The notes under the pieces: model-generated
Database searches by the model: none
What the model saw: only the letters and a program-made list of their open reading frames with translations
What the model was told of the DNA's origin: nothing
Translations under genes and position numbers: made by a program
NCBI GenBank assembly: GCA_022843745.1
Contig: JALHNB010000011.1
Coordinates: 1-64,000 of the forward strand
Length of the DNA stretch: 64,000 bases
Reading direction: 5' to 3'
Source: Anaerolineae bacterium
Lineage (GTDB): Bacteria; Chloroflexota; Anaerolineae; Aggregatilineales; Phototrophicaceae
Part shown: piece after piece, positions 25,180 to 33,513 of the stretch
Numbering within the stretch: the first letter of the stretch is position 1
Layout of the letters: each line of letters opens with the position of its first letter

Positions 25180-25443
25180 TTATTTTCTCGCTCTAAACAC
25201 GTTCCAAAGGCCGTACAGCAGTATAAAAATAAATGGGATAGCCGCCCCACCGCTGTGAGTTGCAATTGTTTGCTGACAGTTGGCGATTGAATCAGGTGAC
25301 TCGAACGCATCGCAGCCCGTGAAATTGCTGCGAAAAAACAGCGCGACGACGATAAGTCCGATGATGCCAAAGGCGATCATCAGAATTTCGTTGCCATGAG
25401 TCTTGAGGATTTGGGAACGGTTTTTTGTGGGTGCTTGATCCAT
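25180..25443 (-). CDS. Small two-helix membrane protein (hypothetical)
   Basis: No family is recognised. The 87-residue protein has two hydrophobic helices (EILMIAFGIIGLIVVALFF and IPFIFILLYGLWNVF) separated by a short loop with two cysteines (GCDAF, ANCQQT) that could form a disulfide outside the membrane. The start is ATG 25443. It is followed on the same strand, 120 bases downstream, by no other gene; the response-regulator gene lies upstream with 46 bases between. The two-helix hairpin and clean ends make it a plausible real gene. Confidence 0.6.
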   Translation of the reverse strand: MDQAPTKNRSQILKTHGNEILMIAFGIIGLIVVALFFRSNFTGCDAFESPDSIANCQQTIATHSGGAAIPFIFILLYGLWNVFRARK

Positions 25444-25489
25444 AATTCCTGTTTTCGAGTGAGGTTATGGCAACAATTTCATCCGTGGT

Positions 25490-25879
25490 TTAAGCGACAG
25501 CCCAGACATGCTCACCGCGCAGGATTCGCGCGAGTTGGTCGGGGAAACGGTCAGCGTCCAGCGGTTTGCCGAGAAAGCTGTGAAAGCCTTTGTTGCGGGC
25601 GACGTGGACTTCGCTCACATGCACCGTGTAGGCTGCGATAGGGACATCCTGAAAGCGCACATCCGATTTGAGCGTTTCAAGAAGCTGATAGCCAGTCGCA
25701 TCGGGGAGTTCAAGGTCAAGAAAAATCACGTCGAGTTCAGCAACATCCTGCAAGGCCGCGCTCAGGTGTTTGATGTGCTGCACCTGCGTAGAGTTGACCC
25801 CTTCCATCGTCAATAATTCAGCCAGGATGCCGAGGTTGTTGGGGTTATCGTCGATAATTAACGCATGGCGGTTGCTCAC
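25490..25879 (-). CDS. Stand-alone response-regulator receiver protein
   Basis: A CheY-like single receiver domain (129 aa) with no output domain. The acidic pocket is IIDDN (residues 8-12), the phospho-acceptor Asp is in VIFLDLELPD near residue 55, the Thr switch is AAYT and the Lys is in FLGKPL. Last of three receiver genes that follow a histidine kinase on the same strand. It starts with GTG 25879, only 19 bases after the previous receiver gene, so the pair is co-transcribed. Likely passes signals by protein-protein contact. Confidence 0.9.
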   Translation of the reverse strand: MSNRHALIIDDNPNNLGILAELLTMEGVNSTQVQHIKHLSAALQDVAELDVIFLDLELPDATGYQLLETLKSDVRFQDVPIAAYTVHVSEVHVARNKGFHSFLGKPLDADRFPDQLARILRGEHVWAVA

Positions 25880-25898
25880 AAATACACCCTTTTCTCGC

Positions 25899-26306
25899 TT
25901 ACTTTGAATGCCAGACCGATTCGTGGTTCATAATTTTGACAAGCTGCCGAGGGAACAGGTCATAATCGACAGGCTTGGCGATAAACCCAGCGAAGCCTTT
26001 TTCGCGGAGGCGCGGGATCTCCGTCGTGGGGTCGCTGGCGGAGACGGCTACGATTGGCACGTGTGCGAACTCCGCTTCCTTGCGAATGCGGTCAAACACA
26101 TCATAACCCGTAACGTGATTTGGAAACATTAAATCCAGCACGATCAGATCAATGGGTGCAAACTCGTGCAGCCGCCGGATGCTGTCCGCCCCACCCCAGC
26201 GCTCAAAAGAGGTCTGTGCGCCACTTTGTTCCAACAGCACCTGGATAATGATGCGATTGTCGATGTTGTCTTCGATGATGAAGATTCGTTTCTCTGTAAG
26301 CAGCAT
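25899..26306 (-). CDS. Stand-alone response-regulator receiver protein
   Basis: A single receiver domain (135 aa): FIIEDN at residues 9-14, the phospho-acceptor in LIVLDLMFPNHVTGYD near residue 57, the Ser/Thr switch in VAVSAS and the Lys in GFIAKPVD. No DNA-binding or enzymatic domain is present. It shares the C-terminal tail type (FPRQLVKIMNHESVW) with the neighbours, which suggests the three are paralogues. It is separated from the first receiver gene by a ~150-base repeat element. Confidence 0.9.
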   Translation of the reverse strand: MLLTEKRIFIIEDNIDNRIIIQVLLEQSGAQTSFERWGGADSIRRLHEFAPIDLIVLDLMFPNHVTGYDVFDRIRKEAEFAHVPIVAVSASDPTTEIPRLREKGFAGFIAKPVDYDLFPRQLVKIMNHESVWHSK

Positions 26307-26352
26307 GATGCTACCCTTATCCTACCTCTACCTTATGTCTATCCCTGTCATC

Positions 26353-26500
26353 AGAGGGTGTTGAAAACCCCTCCCTAAATCCCTCCCCACTTCGCTTCGC
26401 TCGTAGAGAGGGACTTAAAACGCTAGACTCCCCTCTCTATGAGCTTGCGAAATGGGGAGGGGCTGGGGGGAGGGGTTCTCAATAATACCCTTTTCAACAT
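26353..26500. repeat. MITE-like long palindrome, copy A
   Basis: One of three copies of a long imperfect palindrome with left arm AACCCCTCCCTAAATCCCTC and a complementary right arm GGGGAGGGGTT, plus terminal TGTTGAAAA/TTTTCAACA. Related copies are at 28933-29117 and 43016-43165. Non-coding; sits between two receiver genes. Confidence 0.85.
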
Positions 26501-26504
26501 GCTC

Positions 26505-26912
26505 CTAGAGAACTCGCCAGATATTTTCACCTTTGAGGATGCGTTCGAGCGTGTCGGGTAAGGTGTCCAGATTGATCGGCTTTGCAATCACACCGTTAAA
26601 GCCAGCCTGTCGCAGTTTTTGCACTTCTTCGTTCATCACACTCGCGGTCAACGCCACGACGGGTATCTGCTTTAAAGCCGGATGTCCCCGCAGGACGCTC
26701 AACATTTCAAAGCCGTTGAGGGGATGAACGTGAATATCGAGCAGAATGAGATCAATCTTTCCGATCAATGGCTCAAGCTGCGCCTGAAAATTGGCGCTGT
26801 CCTCAAAGAAAAACGCACGCGACAGGTGCATCACTTCGATCAGCAGCAGCCGCATGATTTCGCGGCTTTGAGGGTCATCTTCGACGTATAGGATAGCTGG
26901 ATCGTTTTCCAT
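26505..26912 (-). CDS. Stand-alone response-regulator receiver protein
   Basis: A single receiver domain (136 aa): ILYVEDD at residues 6-12, the phospho-acceptor in LILLDIHVHPLNGFE near residue 58, the Thr switch in VALTAS and the Lys in GVIAKPIN. It resembles the next two receiver proteins, including the ending LKGENIWRVL. ATG 26912 begins the domain; an extension to 27005 has no domain match and is less likely. It is the closest of the three to the histidine kinase at 27196-28728. Confidence 0.88.
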   Translation of the reverse strand: MENDPAILYVEDDPQSREIMRLLLIEVMHLSRAFFFEDSANFQAQLEPLIGKIDLILLDIHVHPLNGFEMLSVLRGHPALKQIPVVALTASVMNEEVQKLRQAGFNGVIAKPINLDTLPDTLERILKGENIWRVL

Positions 26913-27126
26913 GCCCGCAATCTTTCGTTTTTGGACTGATAATGCGCTTGCATGTTTCTGGTATATGAGATTGTGGACAGGCCTCAGAACTCCCCCTACA
27001 GGCACGGCAAGCCTGTGCCAGGGGGTTTAACCAGCCACCTCAATACCTCATCATACTCTCGCGCATAACCCTGCGCAAATACACTACTAATTGCTTTATC
27101 GCACAATTATGATGGTAATGGGTTCA

Positions 27127-27182
27127 CATGGGCGCACCGCCGTGCGCCCCTACGAAAACGGTTCATGATTACCGATTTATTT
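27127..27182. repeat. Dispersed palindrome with extended 3' tail (copy 2)
   Basis: GGGCGCACCGCCGTGCGCCC then CTACGAAAACGGTTCATGATTACCGATTTATTT; the palindrome plus ~35-base tail matches 2037-2098. It lies just past the 3' end of the histidine-kinase gene. Confidence 0.8.
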
Positions 27183-27195
27183 ACAGAACAGAGCG

Positions 27196-28728
27196 TTAAT
27201 TCGCCAGCGTGAGTTCCAGGCTTTCGGATTTCAACGGCAGGACGACGAAAAAAGTTGAGCCTTTGCCGACTTCGCTGTTCAGCCACATACGTCCGCCATG
27301 CGCTTCGGCCAGACTTCTGGAAATAGGCATTCCGAGTCCGGTGCCACTCCCCTGCCGCAATCCGGTGTTCGTCTGTTTAAAGGTCTGGAATACCGTCGCG
27401 TAATCCTCGATAGCGATGCCCGGCCCGCTATCCTCAACCGCCAGGTGCATCTCATTTCCGCGTTGGTGTGCGCTGATTCGGATAAACCCCTCGTCGGTGA
27501 ATTTACAGGCATTGGAGACGATATTAAGCATGATTTGCAGAATGCGCTGTTTATCGCCCCACATCAACGGCAGTTCGGCATCAACATCACATTGAACCGT
27601 AACTGGCTTGCCTGCCAACAGGCTTTCGGCAGTGGCGACAGCGCTGGCAATAATCTGCTTGATATCGACATCATCCTCGATAAACAGATTCAATGAGCCG
27701 GACTCGATTTTTGAAATATCAAGCACATCGTTAATGAGATTCAGGAGATGTTTGCCGCTGTCCGCCACTTTGTTGAGTGTTTCGACCTGTCGGTCATTCA
27801 CTGGCCCCATAATACCCTTCACCACGAATTTGGTGAAGTTAATGATGGCGTTCAGCGGTGTACGCAGTTCGTGAGACATGGCTGCCAGGAACGCTGATTT
27901 CACCTGATCGGAGCGCTCGGCACGTTCGCGGGCGGCCATTTCCATCATAGCGCGTTCTTCCAGCGTTGTGATGAGCATCCCGACCTGAAAAGCCATTTCG
28001 TTCAGGGTTTCGCCGATCTGGTTGATCTCCGTGAGACTGCTGGTGCTGGCGCGGGCTTCAAAATTGCCGTTGATGAAGGCGGTGGTGACTTTTGTCAGAT
28101 CATTGAAGGCGCGAACCAGTTGGATGATATAGAGAATGGCGGCGATGATGACCGCTAACGCCGTCAGTGCCATAATCCGAAGCCCATTCTGAAAATTTTG
28201 CTGCTGCGCCTCGCTCGTGTTACTAAAAGCGTTGGTAAGCTGGTCAGCCAGCCGATAGACCGCTGTACTTTGCGCATCAATATCGACGAGCGTTTGAACC
28301 TGTGCCTGAAAGTTTGCGCGGTTGCCCCCCAGCAGCGCCTGAAGTGCTGCCCGGTAGATGCCCCATTCCACGTCCATTCTGTCCAGAATGCGGATGAGTT
28401 CAGGTTCACGCAGCGGCGGCAGATTGTTTTCTGGGTCGCCAAAGCGCAGTGCGGCCTGAGTTGCATCAAACTTTTCAATCGAGTCCATAATCGCGTTCCC
28501 CAGGTTGTTTAAGATGATCTCTTGCCGGGAATAGGCAAAATGCCGGGCCTGACTGACCAGTAGATAGGCGGCGACACGCTGATCGGATGCGGATTTCATC
28601 TGGTCGCGGCGCTGGTCAATCTCGGAGGATGTCCGTATACCTACAAATGTAAATGTGAGCAGCAGCAGCGATAATCCTGCCAGGATTGCATACAGTCGAA
28701 ATTGAAAGGAGTTGAGCAAACGGGTCAT
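27196..28728 (-). CDS. Membrane sensor histidine kinase
   Basis: A membrane-bound histidine kinase (510 aa). TM1 at residues ~11-30 and TM2 at ~186-208 enclose a mostly helical sensing region of ~155 residues; a HAMP-like linker follows. The phospho-accepting His (AAMSHELRTPLNAI) is near residue 287 and the ATPase domain shows N-box VSNACKF, G1 VEDSGPGIAIED, and G2 GSGTGLGMPISR. There is no receiver or phosphotransfer domain. Three separate receiver genes follow on the same strand, the likely output partners. The stimulus is unknown. Confidence 0.93.
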   Translation of the reverse strand: MTRLLNSFQFRLYAILAGLSLLLLTFTFVGIRTSSEIDQRRDQMKSASDQRVAAYLLVSQARHFAYSRQEIILNNLGNAIMDSIEKFDATQAALRFGDPENNLPPLREPELIRILDRMDVEWGIYRAALQALLGGNRANFQAQVQTLVDIDAQSTAVYRLADQLTNAFSNTSEAQQQNFQNGLRIMALTALAVIIAAILYIIQLVRAFNDLTKVTTAFINGNFEARASTSSLTEINQIGETLNEMAFQVGMLITTLEERAMMEMAARERAERSDQVKSAFLAAMSHELRTPLNAIINFTKFVVKGIMGPVNDRQVETLNKVADSGKHLLNLINDVLDISKIESGSLNLFIEDDVDIKQIIASAVATAESLLAGKPVTVQCDVDAELPLMWGDKQRILQIMLNIVSNACKFTDEGFIRISAHQRGNEMHLAVEDSGPGIAIEDYATVFQTFKQTNTGLRQGSGTGLGMPISRSLAEAHGGRMWLNSEVGKGSTFFVVLPLKSESLELTLAN

Positions 28729-29148
28729 TTCACGAGCCTTGCACTGAACCAGTATGTGTTCGGGCGTAATAAACCTTCACATATAGATGACTATAAAATA
28801 ACATTTCGAAATAAACACGTGAGGGCTTCCCAAATTTTTTCCAAAGAAACGCCATATTTTTAACATCAAGAGGCAATTTTACGAGGGCAGTATTAGAGAT
28901 GGGTTTGAATTGGGGATGAAGGCGAGGCATCCTGTAGGGGGCGTGTCTGAGAGAGTGTTTAAAAACCCCTCCCTAAATCCCTCCCCACTTCGCTTCGCTC
29001 GTAGAGAAGGACTTAAAACGCTAGACTCCCCTCTCCATGAGCTTGCGAAATGGGGAGGGGCTGGGGGGAGGGGTTCTCACAGTGGCTTTTCAACACGCTC
29101 TCAAACCTGCCCCTACAAATAGATTCTGATTATGAATTTCGCGTTGTA
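28729..29148. other. Gap carrying the best-preserved MITE-like element
   Basis: No gene. Bases 28729-28930 are AT-rich and probably contain the promoter of the histidine kinase; the remainder is the repeat described at 28933-29117. Confidence 0.5.
28933..29117. repeat. MITE-like 185-base imperfect palindrome, copy B (most complete)
   Basis: Ends in TGTAGGGG (28933-28940) and its inverse CCCCTACA (29110-29117). Both arms then run GTGTTxAAAA, AACCCCTCCC, CCTCCCCA, TTCGC, GCTC and GAGA in matching order, with a short central loop near 29020-29030. Neither transposase nor coding frame is present. The ends equal the core of the short palindromes scattered through the window. Confidence 0.85.
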
Positions 29149-30132
29149 TTAACCGCCGTACAGATAGCACTTCGTCCAGCGCGTCTCGGAAAGCTTGGTT
29201 GGGCGCGGCATGGTCTGGCGACATTTTTCCATGACATGCGGGCAGCGGGCGGCGAATGGACAGCCCTGCCCTAACTCGGTCAAATTCGGAATCTCACCTT
29301 TGACCTGGAAATCCTGTGTAAGCAAGCCACGCGCTGGGTCAGGCACAGCGGAGAGCAAAAGCTGCGTGTAGGGATGTTTTGGCTCTTTGACCAATTCCTC
29401 GCTGCCTGCGCCCTCAACAATATGTCCGGCGTACATAACCAGCGTTTCATCGGCGAAATAACGCGCACTAGCGATGTCGTGCGTGACATACAGGAAGGCG
29501 ATGTCCTGTTCGTCGCGCAGCACCGCCATGAGGTTTAAAACACCCATGCGGATCGATACGTCGAGCATCGACACCGGCTCGTCAGCCAGCATGACTTCCG
29601 GCTCGACAGCCAGCGCACGGGCAATAGCGACACGCTGGCGTTGACCACCGCTGAGCTGATGCGGAAATTTGGGCGCAAATTCTTCGGTGGGCGTGAGCGA
29701 AACGCGCCGCAGCAGCGCATCGACCTGCTCATTGGCGATGGCCTTTGTTTTGGCTTTGCCGTGAATATACAGCGGACGTTCCAGATGGTAACGAACGCGG
29801 TGAACAGGATTCAGGGAGCTAAACGGGTCCTGAAAAATCATCTGGACGCGGCTGCGGTAATCCAGCATGGCTTTGCGGCCATTATCCTGAAGGACATTTT
29901 TCCCCTTAAACAGGATTTCGCCGCTGGTGGGATCATACAGGCGAGCAAGCATTCGGATAATCGTGCTTTTGCCGCTGCCGCTCTCCCCTACCAGCGCTGT
30001 CACGCGCCCGCGATAGAGCTTGATATTCGCGTCCTGTACGGCGCGGACGACTTTGCCGGAGAGAAAGCCGCCGACATTAAAGTGTTTGGTCAGGTTACGG
30101 GCTTCGAGAATGGGTTCGTTATGGTCGGACAT
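29149..30132 (-). CDS. Oligopeptide/dipeptide ABC transporter ATPase (OppF/DppF-like)
   Basis: The second ATPase of a peptide/nickel/opine-type importer (327 aa). Walker A is GESGSGKST (~residue 50), the signature LSGGQRQRVAIARAL, Walker B LADEP, and the H-loop THD. The C-terminal oligopeptide extension with paired cysteines (CPFAARCPHVMEKC) is present. Last gene of the minus-strand operon and five bases from the preceding ATPase, so translationally close. The substrate cannot be read from sequence; sugars, peptides or other oligomers are all possible for the family. Confidence 0.93.
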   Translation of the reverse strand: MSDHNEPILEARNLTKHFNVGGFLSGKVVRAVQDANIKLYRGRVTALVGESGSGKSTIIRMLARLYDPTSGEILFKGKNVLQDNGRKAMLDYRSRVQMIFQDPFSSLNPVHRVRYHLERPLYIHGKAKTKAIANEQVDALLRRVSLTPTEEFAPKFPHQLSGGQRQRVAIARALAVEPEVMLADEPVSMLDVSIRMGVLNLMAVLRDEQDIAFLYVTHDIASARYFADETLVMYAGHIVEGAGSEELVKEPKHPYTQLLLSAVPDPARGLLTQDFQVKGEIPNLTELGQGCPFAARCPHVMEKCRQTMPRPTKLSETRWTKCYLYGG

Positions 30133-30137
30133 GCTGA

Positions 30138-31163
30138 CTAGCTATTTCCCTTTCGCTCGTCGATTAAGTGGCACGCGGCGAAATGGCGCGGCGATGTCTG
30201 CTGTAGTTCGGGATGTTCTTCCTGGCAGCGTCCCGCGATGGCAACGTCACAGCGCGGGTGAAAACGGCAGCCGGATGGCGGCGTAACCAGATCGGGCGGC
30301 GAACCGGGGATACCCTTCAGTTCGATGCGTGGCCCGCTGATGGTCGGGAACGAATTCATCAGCCGGACGGTGTAGGGATGCTGCGGATTATCAAAAATCT
30401 CGCGCGAGGGGCCGATTTCAGCCAGCTCCCCGGCGTACATGATGCCGATGCGGTCTGAAAATTCGACCAGCAGCGACAAGTCATGCGTGATAAACAGAAT
30501 CGAGAAGCCGAATTTGTCTTTAAGCTGGCGAATTTCCTGGATGATCTGCTTCTGGACGACCACATCGAGCGCGGTGGTCGGCTCGTCCATGATAATCATC
30601 TCCGGGTTGAGCGCCAACGCGATGGCGATCACGGCACGCTGGCGCATCCCGCCGCTGAGTTGGTGCGGGTAGCTGTCCACGCGGTTGCTATGAATGCCGA
30701 CGACATCCAGTAGCTCCAGTGCACGGGCGCGGGCTTCGTCTTTGCTGACGGGCATGTGCGCCTGGATCGCGTCGATAATTTGCGCACCCACGCTTAGAAC
30801 CGGATTCAGCGCGTTCATGGCGCTCTGGAACACAATCGAGAGATGCTCCCACCGGAAAGCGCGTAGTTCGTCGTCGCTCATGCCCAGAATATCGGTGCTT
30901 TTGAACATGATCTGGCCGCCCGTGATGTACGCCGGGGGCTTCAAAATGCGTGTGACGGCGTGGGCGATGGTCGATTTGCCGCAGCCGGATTCGCCTGCCA
31001 GCCCCAATACTTCGTTGGTGCTGATGTCAAATGAAACATGATCGACGGCTTTGACGCGCCCACGTTTGGTACGGTATTCAACTTCCAGATTGCGGACGCT
31101 CAATAAAGGCTGTCCGCTGGTGGATTCGGGCGTTTTCGCCGCAGAAGGAGAGATTGCCGACAT
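30138..31163 (-). CDS. Oligopeptide/dipeptide ABC transporter ATPase (OppD/DppD-like)
   Basis: The first ATPase of the importer (341 aa): Walker A GESGCGKST, signature LSGGMRQRAVIAIAL, Walker B IIMDEP, H-loop THD, and the C-terminal extension CRFHPRCDVAIAGRC. It shares one base with the upstream permease stop (TAATG arrangement at 31161-31165), showing tight coupling. Works as a heterodimer with the next gene product to power uptake through the two permeases. Confidence 0.94.
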   Translation of the reverse strand: MSAISPSAAKTPESTSGQPLLSVRNLEVEYRTKRGRVKAVDHVSFDISTNEVLGLAGESGCGKSTIAHAVTRILKPPAYITGGQIMFKSTDILGMSDDELRAFRWEHLSIVFQSAMNALNPVLSVGAQIIDAIQAHMPVSKDEARARALELLDVVGIHSNRVDSYPHQLSGGMRQRAVIAIALALNPEMIIMDEPTTALDVVVQKQIIQEIRQLKDKFGFSILFITHDLSLLVEFSDRIGIMYAGELAEIGPSREIFDNPQHPYTVRLMNSFPTISGPRIELKGIPGSPPDLVTPPSGCRFHPRCDVAIAGRCQEEHPELQQTSPRHFAACHLIDERKGNS

Positions 31164-32095
31164 TATTCTTTCTCGCTTTTTTCGACGGTCAGACGAGGAT
31201 TGGTGATTTCGTCAATGCCGTAGTTAATCATGGTGAGGGCGAAGCCGATGAGCGCGATACACACCCCCGGCGGGACAAATGTCCACCACGCGCCGGTGAG
31301 AAGTGCCTGATTATTCTGCGCCCAATAGAGCGTTGTCCCCCAGGTCACGGCGTTGGGATTGCCCAGGCCGACGAAGGAGAGTGTCGCTTCGGTGAGGATG
31401 ACGAAAATCACCGCGCCGATCCAGCTAGAGGCGACCAGAGAAGTCATATTTGGGAGAATTTCGAACAGGACGATGCGCCATGTCGGTTCGCCGGAAGTGC
31501 GGGCAGCGGCGACAAAATCGCTGTTGCGCAGGACGAGTGTTTGCGAACGCAGCACACGTGCGCCAAATGCCCAACTGGTGAGGCTCAAAACGAGCATCAC
31601 GGTTGCTGGCCCCGGCTGTTCGACCCACCCGGCGACGACGATAATCAAAGGTAAGCCCGGTAATATCAGGAAGACGTTGGTAATCAACGAGAGGACTTCA
31701 TCGACAACGCCGCCGACGAAGCCGGATGTCACACCGATGATGATGCACAGGAAAATGATGATCGTGCCTGTGCCAAAGCCGACGATCAGCGAAGAGCGCG
31801 TCCCCTGCACGATCTGGGTAAAAATATCCTGACCCTGTCGCGACGTGCCGAAGATATGCTCGGCACTGGGTCTTTCATGCGGCCTGCCGACCATTTTGTT
31901 CGGCTCACCGGGAGCGATTACCGGGGCGAAAATCGCAACCAGCAGGAACATCAGCAAAATCAAAAGGCCGATGGTCGCCTTGCGGTTGCCGAGAATAGTT
32001 CGCATCCAGCCGGGAAGCGCGAGTCGTGGCTCTGAGCGAGTGGTTTTGGCAGGCTCTAAAGCCGTTGTCATTCTAATTTGTTTTTCTTGTCCCAT
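31163..32095 (-). CDS. Oligopeptide ABC permease (OppC/DppC-like)
   Basis: An inner-membrane permease of 310 aa. Six helices are predicted, the first at ~35-58 (ATIGLLILLMFLLVAIFAPVI), following a cytoplasmic N-terminus. OppC-like features are PHERPSAEHIFGTSRQGQDIF, the EAA-type loop DFVAAARTSGEPTWRIVLFEILPN and a final helix before NPRLTVEK. It pairs with the OppB-like permease, from which it is separated by 136 bases containing a repeat. Confidence 0.93.
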   Translation of the reverse strand: MGQEKQIRMTTALEPAKTTRSEPRLALPGWMRTILGNRKATIGLLILLMFLLVAIFAPVIAPGEPNKMVGRPHERPSAEHIFGTSRQGQDIFTQIVQGTRSSLIVGFGTGTIIIFLCIIIGVTSGFVGGVVDEVLSLITNVFLILPGLPLIIVVAGWVEQPGPATVMLVLSLTSWAFGARVLRSQTLVLRNSDFVAAARTSGEPTWRIVLFEILPNMTSLVASSWIGAVIFVILTEATLSFVGLGNPNAVTWGTTLYWAQNNQALLTGAWWTFVPPGVCIALIGFALTMINYGIDEITNPRLTVEKSEKE

Positions 32096-32139
32096 TATTT
32101 TAATCTCTCATTCCGTTAATTTATTCTTAGTCGGACATT

Positions 32140-32222
32140 CAACCTCAGCCCCTCTTGAATGCGTTGGGAGCAATCCCATCGTTAAGCCCCTCGCTATTTA
32201 TGGAGAGGGGTTTGGGGTGAGG
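32140..32222. repeat. Repeat fragment in permease gap
   Basis: CCTCAGCCCCTC...GGAGAGGGGTTTGGGGTGAGG-type sequence, an inverted arrangement related to the long palindromes; separates the OppB-like and OppC-like genes. Confidence 0.5.
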
Positions 32223-32231
32223 TAATAATTT

Positions 32232-33206
32232 TTACCGAGCGCGTGGGTCGAGCAGCACGTACATGATGTCGGCGGCGAAATTGGCTGCCAGCACCGCCAG
32301 TGTAATGACCAGGAAAACCGCCTGCATCAGCGGGTAATCGCGCCCCTGCACCGCTCGGAGCAGCGTATAGCCCATGCCGGGATAGGCAAACACCAACTCG
32401 ACGACCAGCGCACCACCGACCACGAAGCCGAGCGACATGGCGAACCCGGTCAGGCTGGGCAGAATGGCGTTGCGGGCGGCATAAACCAGCATGACGCGGC
32501 GATCTGACAGCCCTTTAGCCTGTGCCATCGTCACGTAATCCTGCGAGAGAACGCCGATCATGTTATTGCGCATTCCCAGCATCCAGCCGCCAATCGCAGT
32601 GATGATGATGGTACACAGCGGCATAAGCGAGTGCTGAACGACACTGCTCAGGAAGGTCGGGTTGCCCCAATCGACTTGCATGGAGACATCGTAAGCGTGA
32701 CCGATGGGGAACCATTTCCAGACGAGGCCAAATAAATAGAGGACGACCATCGCGATCCAGAAGAACGGGAACGCCCCTACCACGCTTGCGATGGGCAAAA
32801 AGATATTGTCGATCCCTCCCCCACGCCGCCACGCCGCGAACACACCCAGAATCGTGCCAATAATAAAGGCCAGAATGGTGGAGAAGCCGATCAGCCGGAC
32901 TGTCCACGCCAGACTTGGCCCGATGAGTTCGATTACGGGAACGGGGAACGACGAAACTGAGAGGCCAAAATTGCCCTGAAACAGATTCGTCAGGTACGTG
33001 ATGTACTGTTGTAACAGCGGCCCCTGGACAAACCCAAAAGTTTCTTTCAGCGATTCCATCGCGCGGGGGTCGAGCCGTCCTTGAAACTGCGCGAACATCA
33101 ACTGCACAGGATCACCGACCATCATACGGGGGATAAAAAAATTGAGCGTAATAGCGGCAAATGCAGCCACGATATAAAACGTTAAACGGCGAAAAAGAAA
33201 TCTCAT
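32232..33206 (-). CDS. Oligopeptide ABC permease (OppB/DppB-like)
   Basis: The second permease of the importer (324 aa). N-terminal helix FYIVAAFAAITLNFFIPRMM, then the OppB signature GDPVQLMF; the long external loop before TM2 is typical. The EAA loop is YVTMAQAKGLSDRRVMLVYAARNAILP, and the protein ends with YVLLDPRAR. Strong resemblance in layout to the plus-strand permease at 39066-40073, but it belongs to a separate paralogous operon. Confidence 0.94.
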   Translation of the reverse strand: MRFLFRRLTFYIVAAFAAITLNFFIPRMMVGDPVQLMFAQFQGRLDPRAMESLKETFGFVQGPLLQQYITYLTNLFQGNFGLSVSSFPVPVIELIGPSLAWTVRLIGFSTILAFIIGTILGVFAAWRRGGGIDNIFLPIASVVGAFPFFWIAMVVLYLFGLVWKWFPIGHAYDVSMQVDWGNPTFLSSVVQHSLMPLCTIIITAIGGWMLGMRNNMIGVLSQDYVTMAQAKGLSDRRVMLVYAARNAILPSLTGFAMSLGFVVGGALVVELVFAYPGMGYTLLRAVQGRDYPLMQAVFLVITLAVLAANFAADIMYVLLDPRAR

Positions 33207-33249
33207 TTACGGCATCCTAACACTATTTGGGGCGGATTACCCTGTTGGG

Positions 33250-33431
33250 TTTTGGGCGACACATGTGTCGCTCCTACGGGTTATTTAAATGATTTTCTGA
33301 CTAAAGTAACGGCTTATTCTATAGTTAGCAATAATTTGTATTTTGGAGTAGTCGGCTTAAGCCCAATGTTTGGGTCTATTAATATGATGTGCGATTTTTT
33401 GTAGGGGCGACGCATGTGTCGCCCCTACAAC
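33250..33431. repeat. Two GTAGGGGC-type palindromes in binding-protein/permease gap
   Basis: One at about 33252-33279 (GGGCGACACATGTGTCGCTC then CTACG) and one at 33402-33430 (TGTAGGGGCGACGCATGTGT then CGCCCCTACA). They lie in the 307-base space between the OppB-like gene and the binding-protein gene; no gene is seen there. Confidence 0.75.
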
Positions 33432-33467
33432 GATCATCAACAGATTTAGCATGTCATTTTGAAAAAC

Positions 33468-33495
33468 TGGGCTGGCGAATTGCTCCACCAGCCCA
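33468..33495 (-). terminator. Terminator after binding-protein gene
   Basis: Read on the minus strand, TGGGCTGG pairs with CCAGCCCA and is followed by GTTTTTC. It lies 19 bases past the stop of the binding-protein gene and could reduce transcription of the downstream permeases. Confidence 0.75.
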
Positions 33496-33513
33496 AAACG
33501 AAGTCGTTAAATC

